Assembly (NCBI RefSeq): GCF_000507145.1
Contig: NZ_AYTO01000041.1
Coordinates: forward strand, 520,530 to 584,529
DNA: 64,000 nucleotides
DNA from: Bacillus tequilensis KCTC 13622
GTDB taxonomy: Bacteria > Bacillota > Bacilli > Bacillales > Bacillaceae
Reading direction: 5' to 3'
The position numbers were made by a program, and so were the translations under genes. Under the pieces are notes generated by a model that was not told where the DNA came from, ran no database searches, and saw only the letters and a program-made list of their open reading frames with translations. Of the stretch, positions 1 through 10,589 are shown piece after piece. Within the stretch, counting starts at the first letter, position 1; each line of letters begins with the position of its first letter.

Positions 1-220
1 GTGACAATTGCTGAGCGAGCAGCTCCACCTGATCAGGCGGCTCATACGGCGGGTTTTTTTGTGATTCCTCCCACCAGGATTCGAGTTCTTTTTGGGTCGG
101 GATGGGGGCACGCAGGTTCCATTCAGCTATATAAGACCCTTCCCCGTCATTTTGAACGATAAAATCTCTTGTTGGGTCTGCACTGGGGTATTTAAACATG
201 ATTGCTTCTGCGATCATCAT
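1..220 (-). CDS. xkdW: PBSX-like phage protein XkdW, 3' end cut by the window edge
   Basis: The first 73 codons read inward from position 220 and the gene runs off the left edge. The protein starts MMIAEAIMFKYP and has a Trp-rich stretch (ESWWEESQKNPPYEPP), as in the small XkdW/YqcD-type proteins that follow the tail fibre gene in PBSX-type prophages. A strong ribosome binding site (AGGAGG, plus-strand 225-230) lies just upstream of the paired ATG codons; I took the outer one. It is the next gene of the late operon after xkdV. Its molecular role is not known; position suggests a tail-fibre accessory or assembly function. Confidence 0.85.
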   Translation of the reverse strand, partial: MMIAEAIMFKYPSADPTRDFIVQNDGEGSYIAEWNLRAPIPTQKELESWWEESQKNPPYEPPDQVELLAQQLS

Positions 221-233
221 TTTGCCTCCTATC

Positions 234-2315
234 TTATACTGTAGGATAGTTAAGTCCTCCAAGTTCTTGGACGTCTATATAGTTGTATAGCTCGTTAAAA
301 TCGGATACACCTCTTCTATCATCACCGCTATAATTGCAATAACAATAGATCTCTATATAGTCACCTTTGTTCATAGGAACGGTTACATTACCATTTAATC
401 CAAGGTACATTTCATTTTGCTTATCAACAAAGTCCCCTCTCTTATGGTCAATTGGTTTATACAATGATCCATTTAGATAGAGTTTCAGATGAAAATTGAT
501 GTAAGCCGGTGTATTTATCATATACAGCCCAACTCCTACTAAAAACATTCCATCATTAGGGGCAACGAATCTACTATTTTTTGTATCAAAAGCATTGTGA
601 CTATCTTTTATTTTGCGTTCAAACTGAATTTTTGTATGGTTAGCTTTATTTAAATATTGTATGCTGTTGGCCCGAATATTGGCATGTGCAAATCCAGAAA
701 TTTTATGCCAAGCCGTCCAGCCTGAACCACTCCACCAGTGGCGTAACCATGTACCAGTACTATCAAAATAACTGCCAGATTCGTTTCCTCCACCATAAAA
801 ATATTGAGTAAACCTATAATCATGATATTTCTCATTTTTCACAATTCCATAACCAAGTGGATAACCCGTCTTATTTCCTTGACCAACATCCATTAGTGTT
901 AGCCCTTGGGGATATTCATTACCTCCAGTTCTTGCGTCTTGAATTGCACTAGAGCCTGTAAGTACAGTTAACTTTTGATTTGTATAATTTGTGTCAACAT
1001 AGTTTTTTGCATCAGCCAGCGCTTTATCTGCTATGGTTTGAGCACTTGCCTCAGTCTCGATCTTATTCCAACCTTTAAACACGCCGTCTGTATGGATCGT
1101 TGCCGTCCAAAAAGTTCCGTCATAACTTCTAGAGGCCAAAATTGTTTTTCGCCCGCTACTCCCTGTTTCGATTACATCATAGTTATACCATGATCCATCT
1201 CCTGAAACAGGATTGTTTATTATGACATTCCCTAATGCATAATAAAAGCCAGATGGCAGCGTTAATAAGTCAGTCCCATCTGGGATTTTAGTCCGGCAGC
1301 CTTGAGTATCAGTTAATTTATATAGTTGTGCATTATTCCATTTGTCTTTATCGGATTGTGTTACATGGATATCTGTTTTATTGGCATGTCCATCTATCTT
1401 TGACTGCGCCTCCGTTGTAGACTCAATTTGATACCAATTGATCGCACTATCGTTAGCGTTATAGAAAAACCACCAAGCGTTACCTCTCACATCCACAGCA
1501 TATCCAATGCCTATTCCTAGCTGACCGACCAATTGCATACCTCGAAGACTTGCGTTTGACGGATTATCTGTGACCGCGTTTGTTCCATAGAAAGTAACAG
1601 TCCCAACATCTTTGAGCGAATCATAAAAAGATCCAGATGACAGGTTAATTTTTTGTGTCCCGTTATCGGCAGTTACTTTAAATAACTGTCCCGAATTCCA
1701 TTTATCTTTATCGCTTTTATTTACATGTATTTCAGTTTTTTCTTCATGGCTCCTCACCTTAAATCGAGCGCCTTCTGAAGTTTCTAATTGAACCCAATCA
1801 GTCCAGCCGGAAGCATTCAGGGTTTTTCGCCATGTACCTCCTTCATAATCCATTGCCAAAGCTTCTCCATAAGATTTGCAGCCAATATACAATCCTCTAG
1901 TGGCAAACGGTGGGGTATTGATTCCCGTCTTATCAGTATAAAAGAAAAAGGTTTGATCCAATTCTTCCACAATCTTGTGAAAATCCAGACCGTTTTGGAT
2001 GCTTGCTAGATATTTTCCTTTTTCATCAGTTAACTTAGTTAATTGTGCGTTGTTCCACTTTGTTCTCTCACTGGATGAAATGTGTATGGTTTCATCTGAA
2101 ATATGCTTGTCAAAATCCTTCTTCGCCGCCTGCTGCACGTTATCCACGTTCCCCAGCCCGATTTGCGCCTTTGTTGTGTTGTGGGGGTTGTTCATGTCGT
2201 TTTTGTGGGCAGCCAGGTCTGTGTGGGCGTCTTTTATTCCTTTTTCCCAGCGGTTGACGTCGTCTTCGTTGATCGGATCGTCCGGGAGCCAGTCTGTTTT
2301 TTCATCGTATGCCAT
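234..2315 (-). CDS. xkdV: PBSX-like tail fibre protein XkdV
   Basis: This 693-residue protein sits at the distal end of the tail operon, the usual place for the receptor-binding fibre. The N-terminal ~75 residues (MAYDEKTDWLPDDPINEDD, then HNTTKAQIGLGNVDNVQQ) are the conserved baseplate-attachment part of Bacillus phage fibres. Three repeats follow, each with an H-x5-IH-x4-(D/E)-(K/R)-(D/T)-KWN core and then QLxK(L/V)T, at roughly residues 70-100, 190-225 and 308-340, alternating with variable blocks. The last ~140 residues (ANIRANSIQYL to VQELGGL) resemble a C1q/TNF-like jelly-roll tip. The 5' ~200 bases are clearly more GC-rich than the rest, which suggests fibre module exchange. Start is ATG with a GAGGTGG site upstream. 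Adsorption role is by family and position. Confidence 0.88.
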   Translation of the reverse strand: MAYDEKTDWLPDDPINEDDVNRWEKGIKDAHTDLAAHKNDMNNPHNTTKAQIGLGNVDNVQQAAKKDFDKHISDETIHISSSERTKWNNAQLTKLTDEKGKYLASIQNGLDFHKIVEELDQTFFFYTDKTGINTPPFATRGLYIGCKSYGEALAMDYEGGTWRKTLNASGWTDWVQLETSEGARFKVRSHEEKTEIHVNKSDKDKWNSGQLFKVTADNGTQKINLSSGSFYDSLKDVGTVTFYGTNAVTDNPSNASLRGMQLVGQLGIGIGYAVDVRGNAWWFFYNANDSAINWYQIESTTEAQSKIDGHANKTDIHVTQSDKDKWNNAQLYKLTDTQGCRTKIPDGTDLLTLPSGFYYALGNVIINNPVSGDGSWYNYDVIETGSSGRKTILASRSYDGTFWTATIHTDGVFKGWNKIETEASAQTIADKALADAKNYVDTNYTNQKLTVLTGSSAIQDARTGGNEYPQGLTLMDVGQGNKTGYPLGYGIVKNEKYHDYRFTQYFYGGGNESGSYFDSTGTWLRHWWSGSGWTAWHKISGFAHANIRANSIQYLNKANHTKIQFERKIKDSHNAFDTKNSRFVAPNDGMFLVGVGLYMINTPAYINFHLKLYLNGSLYKPIDHKRGDFVDKQNEMYLGLNGNVTVPMNKGDYIEIYCYCNYSGDDRRGVSDFNELYNYIDVQELGGLNYPTV

Positions 2316-2317
2316 GT

Positions 2318-2590
2318 TTACACCACCTCAAAAGTAAATCTGAAATCGAGTGTTCGGTTTTCGCTGACGTCCAGGTCTGTTTTTCTTTCTGTAATGATGT
2401 TGCCCAGCTCGTCAAAAATTTGGACCGTTTCGATATGCTTAATGTCTTCTTCGCGTTTTGTCAGAACGGTGACTGTCGCTCCGTCAATGGCGAGTGCTGT
2501 TATTTCTGTTTTTTGTCCGTTAAGCAGCACGTGATCAATTCTGCTTTTCAGATCTGCCGCTGTACGTTCTCTGTATATGGTTGAAATCAA
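2318..2590 (-). CDS. xkzB: small PBSX-like phage protein between xkdU and xkdV
   Basis: A 90-residue soluble protein ([20 protein letters not shown] to FRFTFEVV) lies between xkdU and xkdV. It overlaps the xkdU stop by 4 bases (ATGA) and ends 2 bases before xkdV, so the three genes are translated as a tight block. No catalytic motif is visible; strand-like hydrophobic spacing fits a small structural or chaperone protein of the baseplate/fibre junction. The symbol xkzB is given by position, because strain 168 has two late-named small genes in this prophage (xkzA, xkzB) and the other fits between xkdJ and xkdK. Confidence 0.7.
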   Translation of the reverse strand: MISTIYRERTAADLKSRIDHVLLNGQKTEITALAIDGATVTVLTKREEDIKHIETVQIFDELGNIITERKTDLDVSENRTLDFRFTFEVV

Positions 2591-3165
2591 GTTAAAACCA
2601 CCTCATTGTTGTTAAGGGTGACCGAATAACCGACTTTCAGCTCACTGGCTGTTCGGTATCTGCGGTGATTCAGGATGACTGTGTCTTTGATTTGAAGCGT
2701 CTCATTCAATCCGCCTCTGAGCGTATACGCCAAATGAGCGGGCTTCATGTTTTCTATCGTTTCGATCAGCTCATTCATGTGCTGAAGGTCATCAACATTG
2801 ATATCGACGTTAAATCTGTATTCGCCGGGAAGCAGACGGACCTGCGCAGACGGATTTATCAAAAAGCGGTTCACCGCCTGCTCAATGGCCTTGTAAGTAA
2901 TTGGCGGGATGTTCGACATTTTTGAAATAAGCCGCAATCTTCTGATCTCGTCGTTGTCGCCTGATTCCCGCGGGACATTTAAAATCTTTTCCCAGCGGCT
3001 GAGCCCCCATGTCGCCGTCGGCACAAATAATTGATCGGTCAGATCAAATATGCTGTTATTCTGTTTGTCAAACTCAGGTGCCTCCGCTTTCAGCAGCTCG
3101 GCCATTTCTTTAAGGCTGGTGAGAAATGGCGGCAGGTACGCTGTCATGTCATCTTGTTTGCTCAA
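2587..3165 (-). CDS. xkdU: PBSX-like baseplate protein XkdU (DUF2313/YmfQ family)
   Basis: A 192-residue protein in the baseplate position after the J-like protein. The sequence [21 protein letters not shown] near the N-terminus and [13 protein letters not shown] at about residue 56 are typical of the YmfQ/DUF2313 family, the counterpart of the Mu gp48-type wedge protein that closes the baseplate. Translation probably starts at TTG (3163-3165), with an AGGTG site 8 bases upstream, inside the end of xkdT (17-base overlap). The next in-frame ATG (MTAYLPP) has no comparable site. The family role in baseplate assembly is established for contractile phages; its part here is inferred from gene order. 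Confidence 0.88.
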   Translation of the reverse strand: MSKQDDMTAYLPPFLTSLKEMAELLKAEAPEFDKQNNSIFDLTDQLFVPTATWGLSRWEKILNVPRESGDNDEIRRLRLISKMSNIPPITYKAIEQAVNRFLINPSAQVRLLPGEYRFNVDINVDDLQHMNELIETIENMKPAHLAYTLRGGLNETLQIKDTVILNHRRYRTASELKVGYSVTLNNNEVVLT

Positions 3166-4195
3166 TGATCTTCACCTGCCCAAGCTTAGGAATTTCCACG
3201 TCGCTCAGCACGAGATTTTCAGACGTGCCATTGATTTGAATATTGGCGTAGTCACTGACTGACGGTGAATTATAAACAATATTGTTGATTTGCGATAGAC
3301 GGATGACGTTATCTACAAACGCCATTTTCTTAAAAAGATTTAAAACGCCTTCTTCAATTTCCGCCTTGACTTCATCAATCGAGTGATTGATCTCAGGCAG
3401 CACTTCGGCAGAAATCTCAACTTCCTTCCAGACCGCGCTTTCCACTGTGACAACGGCTCCAATTGGCGCCTGCCCCTCACCCTGTCCCGGTTCAGGATCG
3501 ATATAATCCTTCACTTTTTGAATTAAGATATCGGAAGCTGGCTCGAGCTTGGCATTCGTGACGACAATTTTGACCGTGCCGTCCCCGTTCCAAAGCGGGA
3601 AAATTTTCGCCTTCCCAATACCGTCCACTTCTTCAGCCCACTCTTTATAATGCATTTTATTGGCACTGACAGCCTCACGCCGAACCCTTGTAAAATACCG
3701 CTCTCTTAAGCTGTCGTCTCCTTCTTCCTCGCGGCCCGGAATGAGGATTTCCTTGACAATGGCTGTTTCTAATCCGGGAATGGTATCCAGTGACAGTAAA
3801 TTGCGTCCGGTCAGGTTGGCGTTTCCTGCTTCACCAGGTGTTTCACAGACGAGCGTCCCATCTGCTGTATATTGAAAATAAAGATTATCCACATAGAAGC
3901 GGGAGCCGGCCGGAATGGTCACACCAGACGTAAACTCTCCCGCTCTGACCGCCTTTGTCGCGGCTGTCCGTTCAATCCCAGCTTCCGCTGCGCGCCGGTC
4001 TAAAAACTCCCCTTGCGCGGTATCGGAGAAGACGAGCTCTAGCACAGTATCCAGCCATATATATGACTTCGCAAGCTCGGCCGCCGCCGGGGCTAACGCA
4101 TTATAAATGACACTGCCTTCTCTTGTGTCAATATCTGCGGAGATGCTGTTCAGCATACGCTCCATAATCTCCTCAAAGGTCTGATCCTCAAACAT
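3149..4195 (-). CDS. xkdT: PBSX-like baseplate J-family protein XkdT
   Basis: A 348-residue baseplate wedge protein of the phage P2 gpJ/Mu gp47 family. The N-terminal sequence ([42 protein letters not shown]) is the family signature, and the Gly-rich middle ([21 protein letters not shown]) is also typical. I place the start at the ATG at 4193-4195 because the GGAGGTGA site is 12 bases upstream. The in-frame TTG three codons earlier is too close to that site. The gene overlaps xkdS by 8 bases and xkdU by 17. It would form the wedges around the tail hub and transmit the signal for sheath contraction. Confidence 0.92.
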   Translation of the reverse strand: MFEDQTFEEIMERMLNSISADIDTREGSVIYNALAPAAAELAKSYIWLDTVLELVFSDTAQGEFLDRRAAEAGIERTAATKAVRAGEFTSGVTIPAGSRFYVDNLYFQYTADGTLVCETPGEAGNANLTGRNLLSLDTIPGLETAIVKEILIPGREEEGDDSLRERYFTRVRREAVSANKMHYKEWAEEVDGIGKAKIFPLWNGDGTVKIVVTNAKLEPASDILIQKVKDYIDPEPGQGEGQAPIGAVVTVESAVWKEVEISAEVLPEINHSIDEVKAEIEEGVLNLFKKMAFVDNVIRLSQINNIVYNSPSVSDYANIQINGTSENLVLSDVEIPKLGQVKIIEQTR

Positions 4196-4613
4196 CTTCG
4201 CCAATCACCTCCTCAATCTCAAGCGTCCCTTCATCTGTCTCCACCACGAAGGAAACATGAAACACATCGCCTTGTTTTTCAATCTCAAAATCTGTTACAG
4301 CAGATATCCGGTCGTCATAAACGAGCGCTTCCTCTATCAGCCTCGGAATCTCCATTTTTTTATAAGCATCAGTCGTCTCATGATCTGTCAGCACGTCCTG
4401 AAGTTCATTGCCGACATTATGGCTGTATACGGAATACGCATAGCGCTCTGTCTGTAAGGCGATATACACAAACTGTCTGATCGCTTCAAGACCGGTAATC
4501 AGCTCATTTGTAATTCTTCCGTTTTCAAAATCGATTTTGTACGTTTGCGAGGTTTCAATGACTTCACTGTCATCTTCAAAATCCTCAAACTCAACTTCCG
4601 GTGTCAGGGCCAT
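4188..4613 (-). CDS. xkdS: PBSX-like baseplate protein XkdS (DUF2634, gp25-like)
   Basis: A 141-residue acidic protein ([18 protein letters not shown]), in the slot of the T4 gp25/lysozyme-like baseplate subunit of contractile tails; family DUF2634. The block [40 protein letters not shown] covers the characteristic core at about residues 25-65. Start at ATG 4611-4613 is preferred because GGAG lies 8 bases upstream. An in-frame GTG three codons earlier would be too near. It overlaps xkdT by 8 bases. It probably links sheath to baseplate, by analogy with gp25. Confidence 0.9.
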   Translation of the reverse strand: MALTPEVEFEDFEDDSEVIETSQTYKIDFENGRITNELITGLEAIRQFVYIALQTERYAYSVYSHNVGNELQDVLTDHETTDAYKKMEIPRLIEEALVYDDRISAVTDFEIEKQGDVFHVSFVVETDEGTLEIEEVIGEDV

Positions 4614-4642
4614 GATGCCCACTCCTTTATAACAAACTAAAT

Positions 4643-4670
4643 AAAAAACCCCTTCTAGCTGAAGCGGTTT
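4643..4670 (-). terminator. hairpin with T-run between xkdR and xkdS
   Basis: Read on the minus strand, AACCGCTTC, a five-base loop, then GAAGGGGTT with one mismatch, followed by six T residues. It has the form of a weak intrinsic terminator inside the tail operon and could lower expression of baseplate and fibre genes relative to upstream genes. Function is inferred from form only. Confidence 0.5.
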
Positions 4671-4672
4671 GT

Positions 4673-4939
4673 CTATACTTTATCTAAAATAAAAAACGAT
4701 TGCCCGCCAGTCAGAGCAGCTGTCATAACACGGTCTCCCGGCTCGAGTGCATCGTCTCCTCCGGACTGCATCCGTTTTGGGATGATGAGGGCGTCAGCCG
4801 GTATGATCAGTTTGCTGTTTTCATTTAACTTGATCTCAACAGGAGAAACCGAAACCACCTCAGCTGGGAGCAGCTCCACCGGAGACTCAGCGCCAACTGC
4901 GCCGACTGCCAAGTGTTTAATAGCCTCACTTAACCTCAT
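4673..4939 (-). CDS. xkdR: PBSX-like phage protein XkdR (DUF2577)
   Basis: An 88-residue protein of the DUF2577 family ([33 protein letters not shown]), ending in a strand-rich segment ([21 protein letters not shown]) that looks like a small OB-type or beta barrel fold. Its ATG overlaps the xkdQ stop by one base (TGATG), so it is probably translationally coupled. Gene order places it with the tail hub and spike proteins; DUF2577 proteins sit between hub and gp25-like genes in many Bacillus contractile tails. Exact function is not known. Confidence 0.88.
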   Translation of the reverse strand: MRLSEAIKHLAVGAVGAESPVELLPAEVVSVSPVEIKLNENSKLIIPADALIIPKRMQSGGDDALEPGDRVMTAALTGGQSFFILDKV

Positions 4940-5916
4940 CAGGACGCTCCTTCCGGCATCGCATTCTTTTCGACAACATCAATGGTCATCGTATGTTTCG
5001 TTCCTTTAAATTCGTGCCGGTCTGTATCTACCCAATAGGTTTTTTTGATTCCCGCTTCCGGAATGGATATATAGACAGGCAGTCCGCTCTGCACTTCCGG
5101 AATGCCGACCGCCTGAATATTTTTCAGTTCTTTCTTCACGCCCTTTTTTTCAGCAAGACGCACATCTGCCCGCCGCTGAAGCTGTGCTTGGTTGATGTCA
5201 TCTGTGACCGTTTCCGTATATTGAAGCACACCGTATTTATTTAAGCCTGAACTGTCTTTGGCAGACGCTTTATACGTCTTATTGTCCTTCTGCCGGCGGA
5301 GCACCACCCGTGTTGCAGTGTCATTTATAGAAGTGCTGTATTGGTAGCCCGTAATATTGACGCCGGTTTCGAGCACCCATACTTCTGACGGATCTGGCCA
5401 CGCGCGCAAACCGAGCTTTCCTTTTTCCGAATACAGCTGGTAATGCCGTCCTGTCTGGCTTTTCGTCTGTTTCAGCGCTTTTAAGATGATGTCATACAGG
5501 CTCGTATCATTTTTAATGACAAGGCTTTTGATTGTATGGCCTGTGTTCGCAATCGAGGCAGTCGGTATTTGAAAATCATTGGCGATTCTTCTGATCATCT
5601 GGTCAGCCCGCTGATTGGAAAAGACGTACACACCCTGGTTTTTGACCAGATACTGAAGCATATCGTATGCGCTGAAAGCAAGCGTATGCTCATCCGGGGT
5701 TCTCGCAAAAACAATGCCCCGAAAAAGCTCTTTTCCCTTCCATTTAAACAAGACCGTATCTCCTTCTGAGACGCTGTAATATGTCTGGTTACCCTGTTTG
5801 ATGACAATGGTCGCTTCAATGGAGCGCGGCGCCTGATAACGATGTCCTTCCAGTGATACGCTTTCAGCTACCAGCTCAAGCCACTCTGTGTCTTTAATAA
5901 CGAACAGTTCTATCAT
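4939..5916 (-). CDS. xkdQ: PBSX-like tail hub protein XkdQ
   Basis: A 325-residue protein of the XkdQ/YqbQ family, the counterpart of the gp27/gpD hub at the tip of contractile tails. Early strand-rich sequence (MIELFVIKDTEWLELVAESVSLEGHRYQAPRSIEATIV) and the later QLQRRADVRLAEKKGVKKEL block are typical. Two ATG codons are adjacent (5914-5919). The second is favoured because AGGTGA then lies 6 bases upstream. The gene starts 15 bases after xkdP and overlaps xkdR by one base. It would trimerise on the tube end and carry the spike; that is from family knowledge. Confidence 0.9.
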   Translation of the reverse strand: MIELFVIKDTEWLELVAESVSLEGHRYQAPRSIEATIVIKQGNQTYYSVSEGDTVLFKWKGKELFRGIVFARTPDEHTLAFSAYDMLQYLVKNQGVYVFSNQRADQMIRRIANDFQIPTASIANTGHTIKSLVIKNDTSLYDIILKALKQTKSQTGRHYQLYSEKGKLGLRAWPDPSEVWVLETGVNITGYQYSTSINDTATRVVLRRQKDNKTYKASAKDSSGLNKYGVLQYTETVTDDINQAQLQRRADVRLAEKKGVKKELKNIQAVGIPEVQSGLPVYISIPEAGIKKTYWVDTDRHEFKGTKHTMTIDVVEKNAMPEGAS

Positions 5917-5931
5917 CATACTTCACCTGTT

Positions 5932-6591
5932 TCATTGCGGTATCTTTAATTTTTGGCCGGGGAAAATCCAGTGGCCCGGCTGCCTGATGTTTCGTTTGCT
6001 TCGTTTGATCATTGCTGTTTTATTGGCGTTCCAAATTTTGTGCCATTGCGTGCTGTTCCCATAAAATCTGCCGGCAATGTCCCACAGCGTGTCTCCCTTT
6101 TTCACTGTATAGGTTTTCGGAGAAGCCTTCGACGGGCGTTTTGCCTTTGTTTTTTTCTTCTGCTTGATTTTCCGTGGGGAAGCGGTTTTGTATTCTTTTA
6201 ATTGAATATCAAACGAGCGATCGCCGATATCCTGCTGGCCTTCGCTATAGGAAAAACCTTCAATGCTGCATGTTACATTCACTTTAGTTCCCGTAATCAA
6301 AAACTGAACCGGTTTTTTGGCCTTCATCCATTTTTCAATTTTTGTTATCGCATTTTCCGGGGATGGGAAGTTTTGATATTCAGCTATCGGGCTGTATTTC
6401 TTCGGAAAAAACGAAGAGAACGAAATTTCTTTTGCTCCCTGTTCGTCAATAAATGTAAGGTCACCAAACTTGGCTACTTTAACCGTTTCATTCTGAACCG
6501 TATTTGAAATATTTAACTGGTCGGGAAGAACGGGGAGCCGCAGTTTGTCCTTCCCTTGTGAAATCCAAAATTCATATACGGATTTAGTCAA
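5932..6591 (-). CDS. xkdP: PBSX-like LysM tail protein XkdP
   Basis: A 219-residue protein with a C-terminal LysM domain ([19 protein letters not shown] to GQKLKIPQ, about residues 155-219), a Lys-rich linker ([11 protein letters not shown]), and an N-terminal DUF-type region containing [16 protein letters not shown]. LysM binds peptidoglycan and places the protein at the tail tip or inner baseplate, like gp53-type proteins in other contractile tails. Start is taken as TTG 6589-6591, nine bases after GGGAG. Upstream in-frame TTG codons lack spacing. The gene overlaps the end of xkdO by 8 bases. Confidence 0.9.
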   Translation of the reverse strand: MTKSVYEFWISQGKDKLRLPVLPDQLNISNTVQNETVKVAKFGDLTFIDEQGAKEISFSSFFPKKYSPIAEYQNFPSPENAITKIEKWMKAKKPVQFLITGTKVNVTCSIEGFSYSEGQQDIGDRSFDIQLKEYKTASPRKIKQKKKTKAKRPSKASPKTYTVKKGDTLWDIAGRFYGNSTQWHKIWNANKTAMIKRSKRNIRQPGHWIFPGQKLKIPQ

Positions 6592-9500
6592 ATGCAACGA
6601 CTCCCTTCGTTCCAATATTGATATCCTTTTGCAGCTCGTCTATGAGCGCCTGTTTGATTTTCGCCGCTAGGCTTTCAGCATCTTGTCCATTATGGAAGTG
6701 CTGGTCACCGTTAAATTGAATATAAATCTCTTTTGATCCGGAAACCGCTGCCGCCGGCCGGCTAGCTGAAGTAACAGCTGAAACTTGCCCTGATGAAAGC
6801 TCAGATTGCTGGGATTGAGATGGATCTGTCACTTCCATACCAAGAGCCTGTGCCGCTCTCTGAAGGAGGTAGCGGCCGCGTATGCCCCGCTCTTCCGGAA
6901 TGATCCATTCTCGCTTGTTTCCTTCACCGACACGGGCGATTTGTTCTTTTGTGATCAGCCCGCCGTTGGCATAACCGACATAGGGACCGCCACGTTTAAG
7001 ACTTTTAATACCAGGTACATTATCAATTGATCCGTATCTGCTTTTGATATAGCCGATTGCGGCAGCAGCGTTATGAATCGGATTTCGAATGTTACCCATG
7101 CCCGGTGCTTTATGAGCATTAAATGTGGTCGGAACGGTCTGCATGAGTCCTTGTGATGGGTTTCCCGCCTTCGCGTTGCTATCCCACAGGTTAATAGAGT
7201 TAGGGTTGCCCCCTGATTCATACTGTGCAATCGTCATTAATCCCGAGAGCCAGCTCAATGGTGTCTTTGTGGCCATCATTGCAGCCATAAGCCACTGTTT
7301 CACATTTCCGCCTACTGCACCCATTCCTGAATAAGCAGCTGCCAGTGATCCAGCTTGTTTTTCAGCATATTTTTTCACATCGACAGAATCTAGACCTTTT
7401 ACAACACCCACAGAGGCAAAACGCCCCAAGCTCATCATGACACGGGAAGGTGAATGGATATCTAATTCCTCACGGAAAGCCTGTTCCACTCGCTTCGCCA
7501 TATCCTTTGCAGCTTGTTTCACTTCATTGGATTTAGAATTCATGCCTGTCACAAAGTTTCCAACCAAGCCGGACCCCCAGCTATTGGATGTGTCTTTTGA
7601 ACGCAGGAACGGTTTGTCAACATGTGAGCTTACATACTGCGCGGTCCCTGTTTGGGTTGAGTTTTGCCCTTGCGCAAAGCCTTTGACCGTCCCTGTGCCC
7701 CATGATGATGATTTGTTCACAGTCGCTTGGAATGGTGTTTTGACCTTAGATTGCAAAAAGCCGTCCGTTCCGGTTGCAGTGCCGTTTTGCCCCTTAGTAT
7801 AGCCGCTCACCATTTGTTTTCCGTAGTTTGGTGAAGCAGAAATCATTTGTGTAAATGGCGTATTGATGTTTTTCTTTTTCCAGTCTTCCATTTTGACCGG
7901 CTGATTGCTGATGCCTTTATCAAAGCCTTCTGAAAATTGCTGTCCGAGTGTGGACGCTTGGCCTGTAAGGTTTGCAGTGTCCATTGACGGAGAGGCTGAT
8001 CCTGATAACGGGCTGGCAGCAGCTGCTCCTCCTGAAACCGATACCGGACTTGCAGCTGAAGATGAAGCGGCTCCCATGTCGTCTACGACTTGCATACCGA
8101 GCTTAGACGCTGCTTGTGAAAGAAGCATTTTGCCTCGACCTCGGTTGTTATCAACCGGGATAACGAATTCCTTGCCGGCTTCACCGATCCACGAGATAGT
8201 CGGTTTGGTGATATAGCCGCCTGTGGCGTTCTGATTCAGCGCTTGTTGAAAAACAGTCATATTATTATTTGATGGAGACTGAGCAAAAATGTTATTAGTA
8301 GTAGTTTTAGAACTAGTTTTCTTCTCTTTCGAATCCTTTTTGCTTGGTTTTTTCTTGAGGTGAGTAACTTCCTCTCCCCTGTGTATTACTTTTGCAACGA
8401 AACCTCCAACTGCATCTTTTATATCGAATAGCCATGAAAATTTCTCAGCAATTGCCTCTGATACTTTAACCAATGGATCTTTCACATGTTCATTAAACCA
8501 AGTTTCAATTCCATCCCATGCATCCTCAAAAAATTTCCTTGCATCATCAAATTTTTCTTTTATCGAAGTTTTAATATCATCTACTTTTTTGACTATCGGG
8601 TTCCATACATTATCATAAAACCAATTTGACACGCTTGACCAAACATCAGAAATAGTAGTCCATGCATCGTTAATCTTACTCCAAATCCATGTTGCCGCAT
8701 TTGATACTGCTTCACTCACAGGGTTCCATACATTGTCCATGAACCACGTAGAAACAGTAGACCATATTCCAGAAATAAAAGTCCAAGCGTTACATAATCC
8801 TGTCCATATCGTTGTAGCCACAGTAGTAACCGCTCCGCTTATTGGATCCCACACGTTATCCTTAAACCATGGGTAGACAACATTCCATACTGCCACTATG
8901 CCATCCCAAGCATAAGCAAACAGACCTACTATAAAATTAATTACGGGTACAGCTACATTATAAATAGGCGTAAACACATACTGGTCAAACCAAGTTGAAA
9001 CTTTACTCCATGTATCTTCAATCCAAGTTATTGCCCCATTGGCTGTATCAGAGATTGAATCCCATTTTCCACTCCACCACTCTTTGTTAAAAAGTGATTT
9101 GCTTATATTCTCCTTTAACTTAGACGTATCAAACATCTTACCAATGTTCTTACCTGCTTCTTCTCCGCCGATAGCGCCTACTAAACCGCCGCCGATTCCA
9201 CCGATAGCGCCTCCAATTGCTGTCCCTTCCGGACCAACGAAGGATCCAATTGTCGCACCTGCTTCTGCTCCGGCAGTTGCACCTGCTTCGGCGCCGACAA
9301 TGCGTCCTCCGATTGAACCAACCTTTTCGCCAGCATTATCTTTATTGATTCCAGCTAAATCGAACATCGCTAAAGCAGATCCTACGTATGGAACAGCCTT
9401 TCCCATGCCTCTGAACGCTTTTCCTAGTTTGGATGAATCCTTTCCTAGCGATTTTAATCCTCCAAGCCAGTTCTTTACCTTCGAACCTGAAGTCCGAGGG

Positions 9501-10588
9501 GCACTTTCACCAGATGTGCCGCCCTGGCGTCTTCTTATCACTTCTCCAGGAACCTTCAGCGTTCTGTTTGGAGCCTTTGTCGGGCTTTTCTTTTTTCTAT
9601 ACGTTTTTTTCTTTTTAGTGCCCGGACTGATACCTCCGTCTTCACAGCAGCCGCAACAACAATTTCCGCCTGTATTACGATTAAGGACTTTTTTATCTTT
9701 TTCAGAATCCTCGCCTGAATCTTTCTTTTTTTGAGGGCCTAGAATTTTATCAATGATCTTATCGAACACATCATTTTTCAGCTTTTCTAATAATCTCTCT
9801 TTGAAACGATCTAAAAAAGCTTTTCCGATTTCGTTGAGTGTATCCTTAATCCAAGGCCAAGCGGATTTGGTCCACCAATCCTTTAGCCAACCTTTTATTT
9901 TTCCGACCCATCCAGGTTTTTGATCTGAGCTTTTATCAGACCCTTTATCCGAGGATTTGTCTGATTCTTTCTTAGATGTCTCTTTGTTAATCGGGCTTTC
10001 TTTTTTATTGATTTTGTCTGATACTTTTGACTTAACAACAATCTTTACAGAATACGTTTTTTCAAATTTCCTCAAAAGTGCTGTTAATCGATTAACGGTT
10101 TTGGTGATTTCATCGATGACTTTTAATTTAACAGTATAACCGTTTTTTAAATTTTTCTTGATATAACCAATCATTTTTTTAACTGTTGACGTAACCTTGT
10201 CATCTGGAACCAAAAGAAATGATAGCTTTTGATTAGATAGCATCTTCTTTATTTTTTTATATGCAGTTCTTGTCCTGTCTACCAAAGATACAGTCAGCTT
10301 GGTTTCTTTCGGCAGGCGTTTTAGTTTTTGTTCAATCGCTTCCAGCTTTGCAGTTGCTTGATCATCAAGTACAACTTTGATTTCTAGTGATTTCGCGAAT
10401 TTTAAAATGATGTAGTCATTTATTTTTCTCAGCCGGTAAAATGCCTGATCTTCTGCTCTGATACTGATTTTGATTTGCCGATTAATGGTTTTGACTTTTT
10501 TTTCGACCTCTTGGAATCCTTTATGTATCCGTTTTAGTTTTTTAGATACCTTGTCTTCGAGATCAAAACGAGCTGTTAATTTTGCGAT
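6584..10588 (-). CDS. xkdO: PBSX-like tape measure protein XkdO with lytic transglycosylase domain; non-canonical ATC start
   Basis: This 1334-codon frame encodes the tail tape measure. In order: a Lys-rich coiled-coil N-terminus; an unusual NCCCGCCED cysteine cluster near residue 310; a Gly/Ala hydrophobic segment; several ~35-residue repeats with SxVSxWFxDNVWNP cores; a long linker; and near the C-terminus a lytic transglycosylase fold ([22 protein letters not shown], catalytic Glu in [20 protein letters not shown]), which would open the wall during injection. The open frame extends upstream of the first plausible TTG (10285) without a stop. The only good ribosome site (GGAGAGGAGGG) precedes an ATC codon at 10586-10588, exactly where an ATG is expected. 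The length then matches remembered 168 XkdO (about 1332). The start is either mutated or a sequence error. Confidence 0.85.
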   Translation of the reverse strand: MAKLTARFDLEDKVSKKLKRIHKGFQEVEKKVKTINRQIKISIRAEDQAFYRLRKINDYIILKFAKSLEIKVVLDDQATAKLEAIEQKLKRLPKETKLTVSLVDRTRTAYKKIKKMLSNQKLSFLLVPDDKVTSTVKKMIGYIKKNLKNGYTVKLKVIDEITKTVNRLTALLRKFEKTYSVKIVVKSKVSDKINKKESPINKETSKKESDKSSDKGSDKSSDQKPGWVGKIKGWLKDWWTKSAWPWIKDTLNEIGKAFLDRFKERLLEKLKNDVFDKIIDKILGPQKKKDSGEDSEKDKKVLNRNTGGNCCCGCCEDGGISPGTKKKKTYRKKKSPTKAPNRTLKVPGEVIRRRQGGTSGESAPRTSGSKVKNWLGGLKSLGKDSSKLGKAFRGMGKAVPYVGSALAMFDLAGINKDNAGEKVGSIGGRIVGAEAGATAGAEAGATIGSFVGPEGTAIGGAIGGIGGGLVGAIGGEEAGKNIGKMFDTSKLKENISKSLFNKEWWSGKWDSISDTANGAITWIEDTWSKVSTWFDQYVFTPIYNVAVPVINFIVGLFAYAWDGIVAVWNVVYPWFKDNVWDPISGAVTTVATTIWTGLCNAWTFISGIWSTVSTWFMDNVWNPVSEAVSNAATWIWSKINDAWTTISDVWSSVSNWFYDNVWNPIVKKVDDIKTSIKEKFDDARKFFEDAWDGIETWFNEHVKDPLVKVSEAIAEKFSWLFDIKDAVGGFVAKVIHRGEEVTHLKKKPSKKDSKEKKTSSKTTTNNIFAQSPSNNNMTVFQQALNQNATGGYITKPTISWIGEAGKEFVIPVDNNRGRGKMLLSQAASKLGMQVVDDMGAASSSAASPVSVSGGAAAASPLSGSASPSMDTANLTGQASTLGQQFSEGFDKGISNQPVKMEDWKKKNINTPFTQMISASPNYGKQMVSGYTKGQNGTATGTDGFLQSKVKTPFQATVNKSSSWGTGTVKGFAQGQNSTQTGTAQYVSSHVDKPFLRSKDTSNSWGSGLVGNFVTGMNSKSNEVKQAAKDMAKRVEQAFREELDIHSPSRVMMSLGRFASVGVVKGLDSVDVKKYAEKQAGSLAAAYSGMGAVGGNVKQWLMAAMMATKTPLSWLSGLMTIAQYESGGNPNSINLWDSNAKAGNPSQGLMQTVPTTFNAHKAPGMGNIRNPIHNAAAAIGYIKSRYGSIDNVPGIKSLKRGGPYVGYANGGLITKEQIARVGEGNKREWIIPEERGIRGRYLLQRAAQALGMEVTDPSQSQQSELSSGQVSAVTSASRPAAAVSGSKEIYIQFNGDQHFHNGQDAESLAAKIKQALIDELQKDINIGTKGVVAFD

Positions 10589-10589
10589 A

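Noticed and set aside
1999..2534. Several plus-strand frames opposite xkdV/xkzB
   Set aside because: Cys/Phe/Val-rich shadow translations without sites; real genes overlap on the minus strand.
9039..9734. 231-codon plus-strand frame rich in Pro and Ala opposite xkdO
   Set aside because: It is the complement of the Gly/Ala/Lys-rich part of XkdO; it has no ribosome site, and the composition is a mirror of the real gene.
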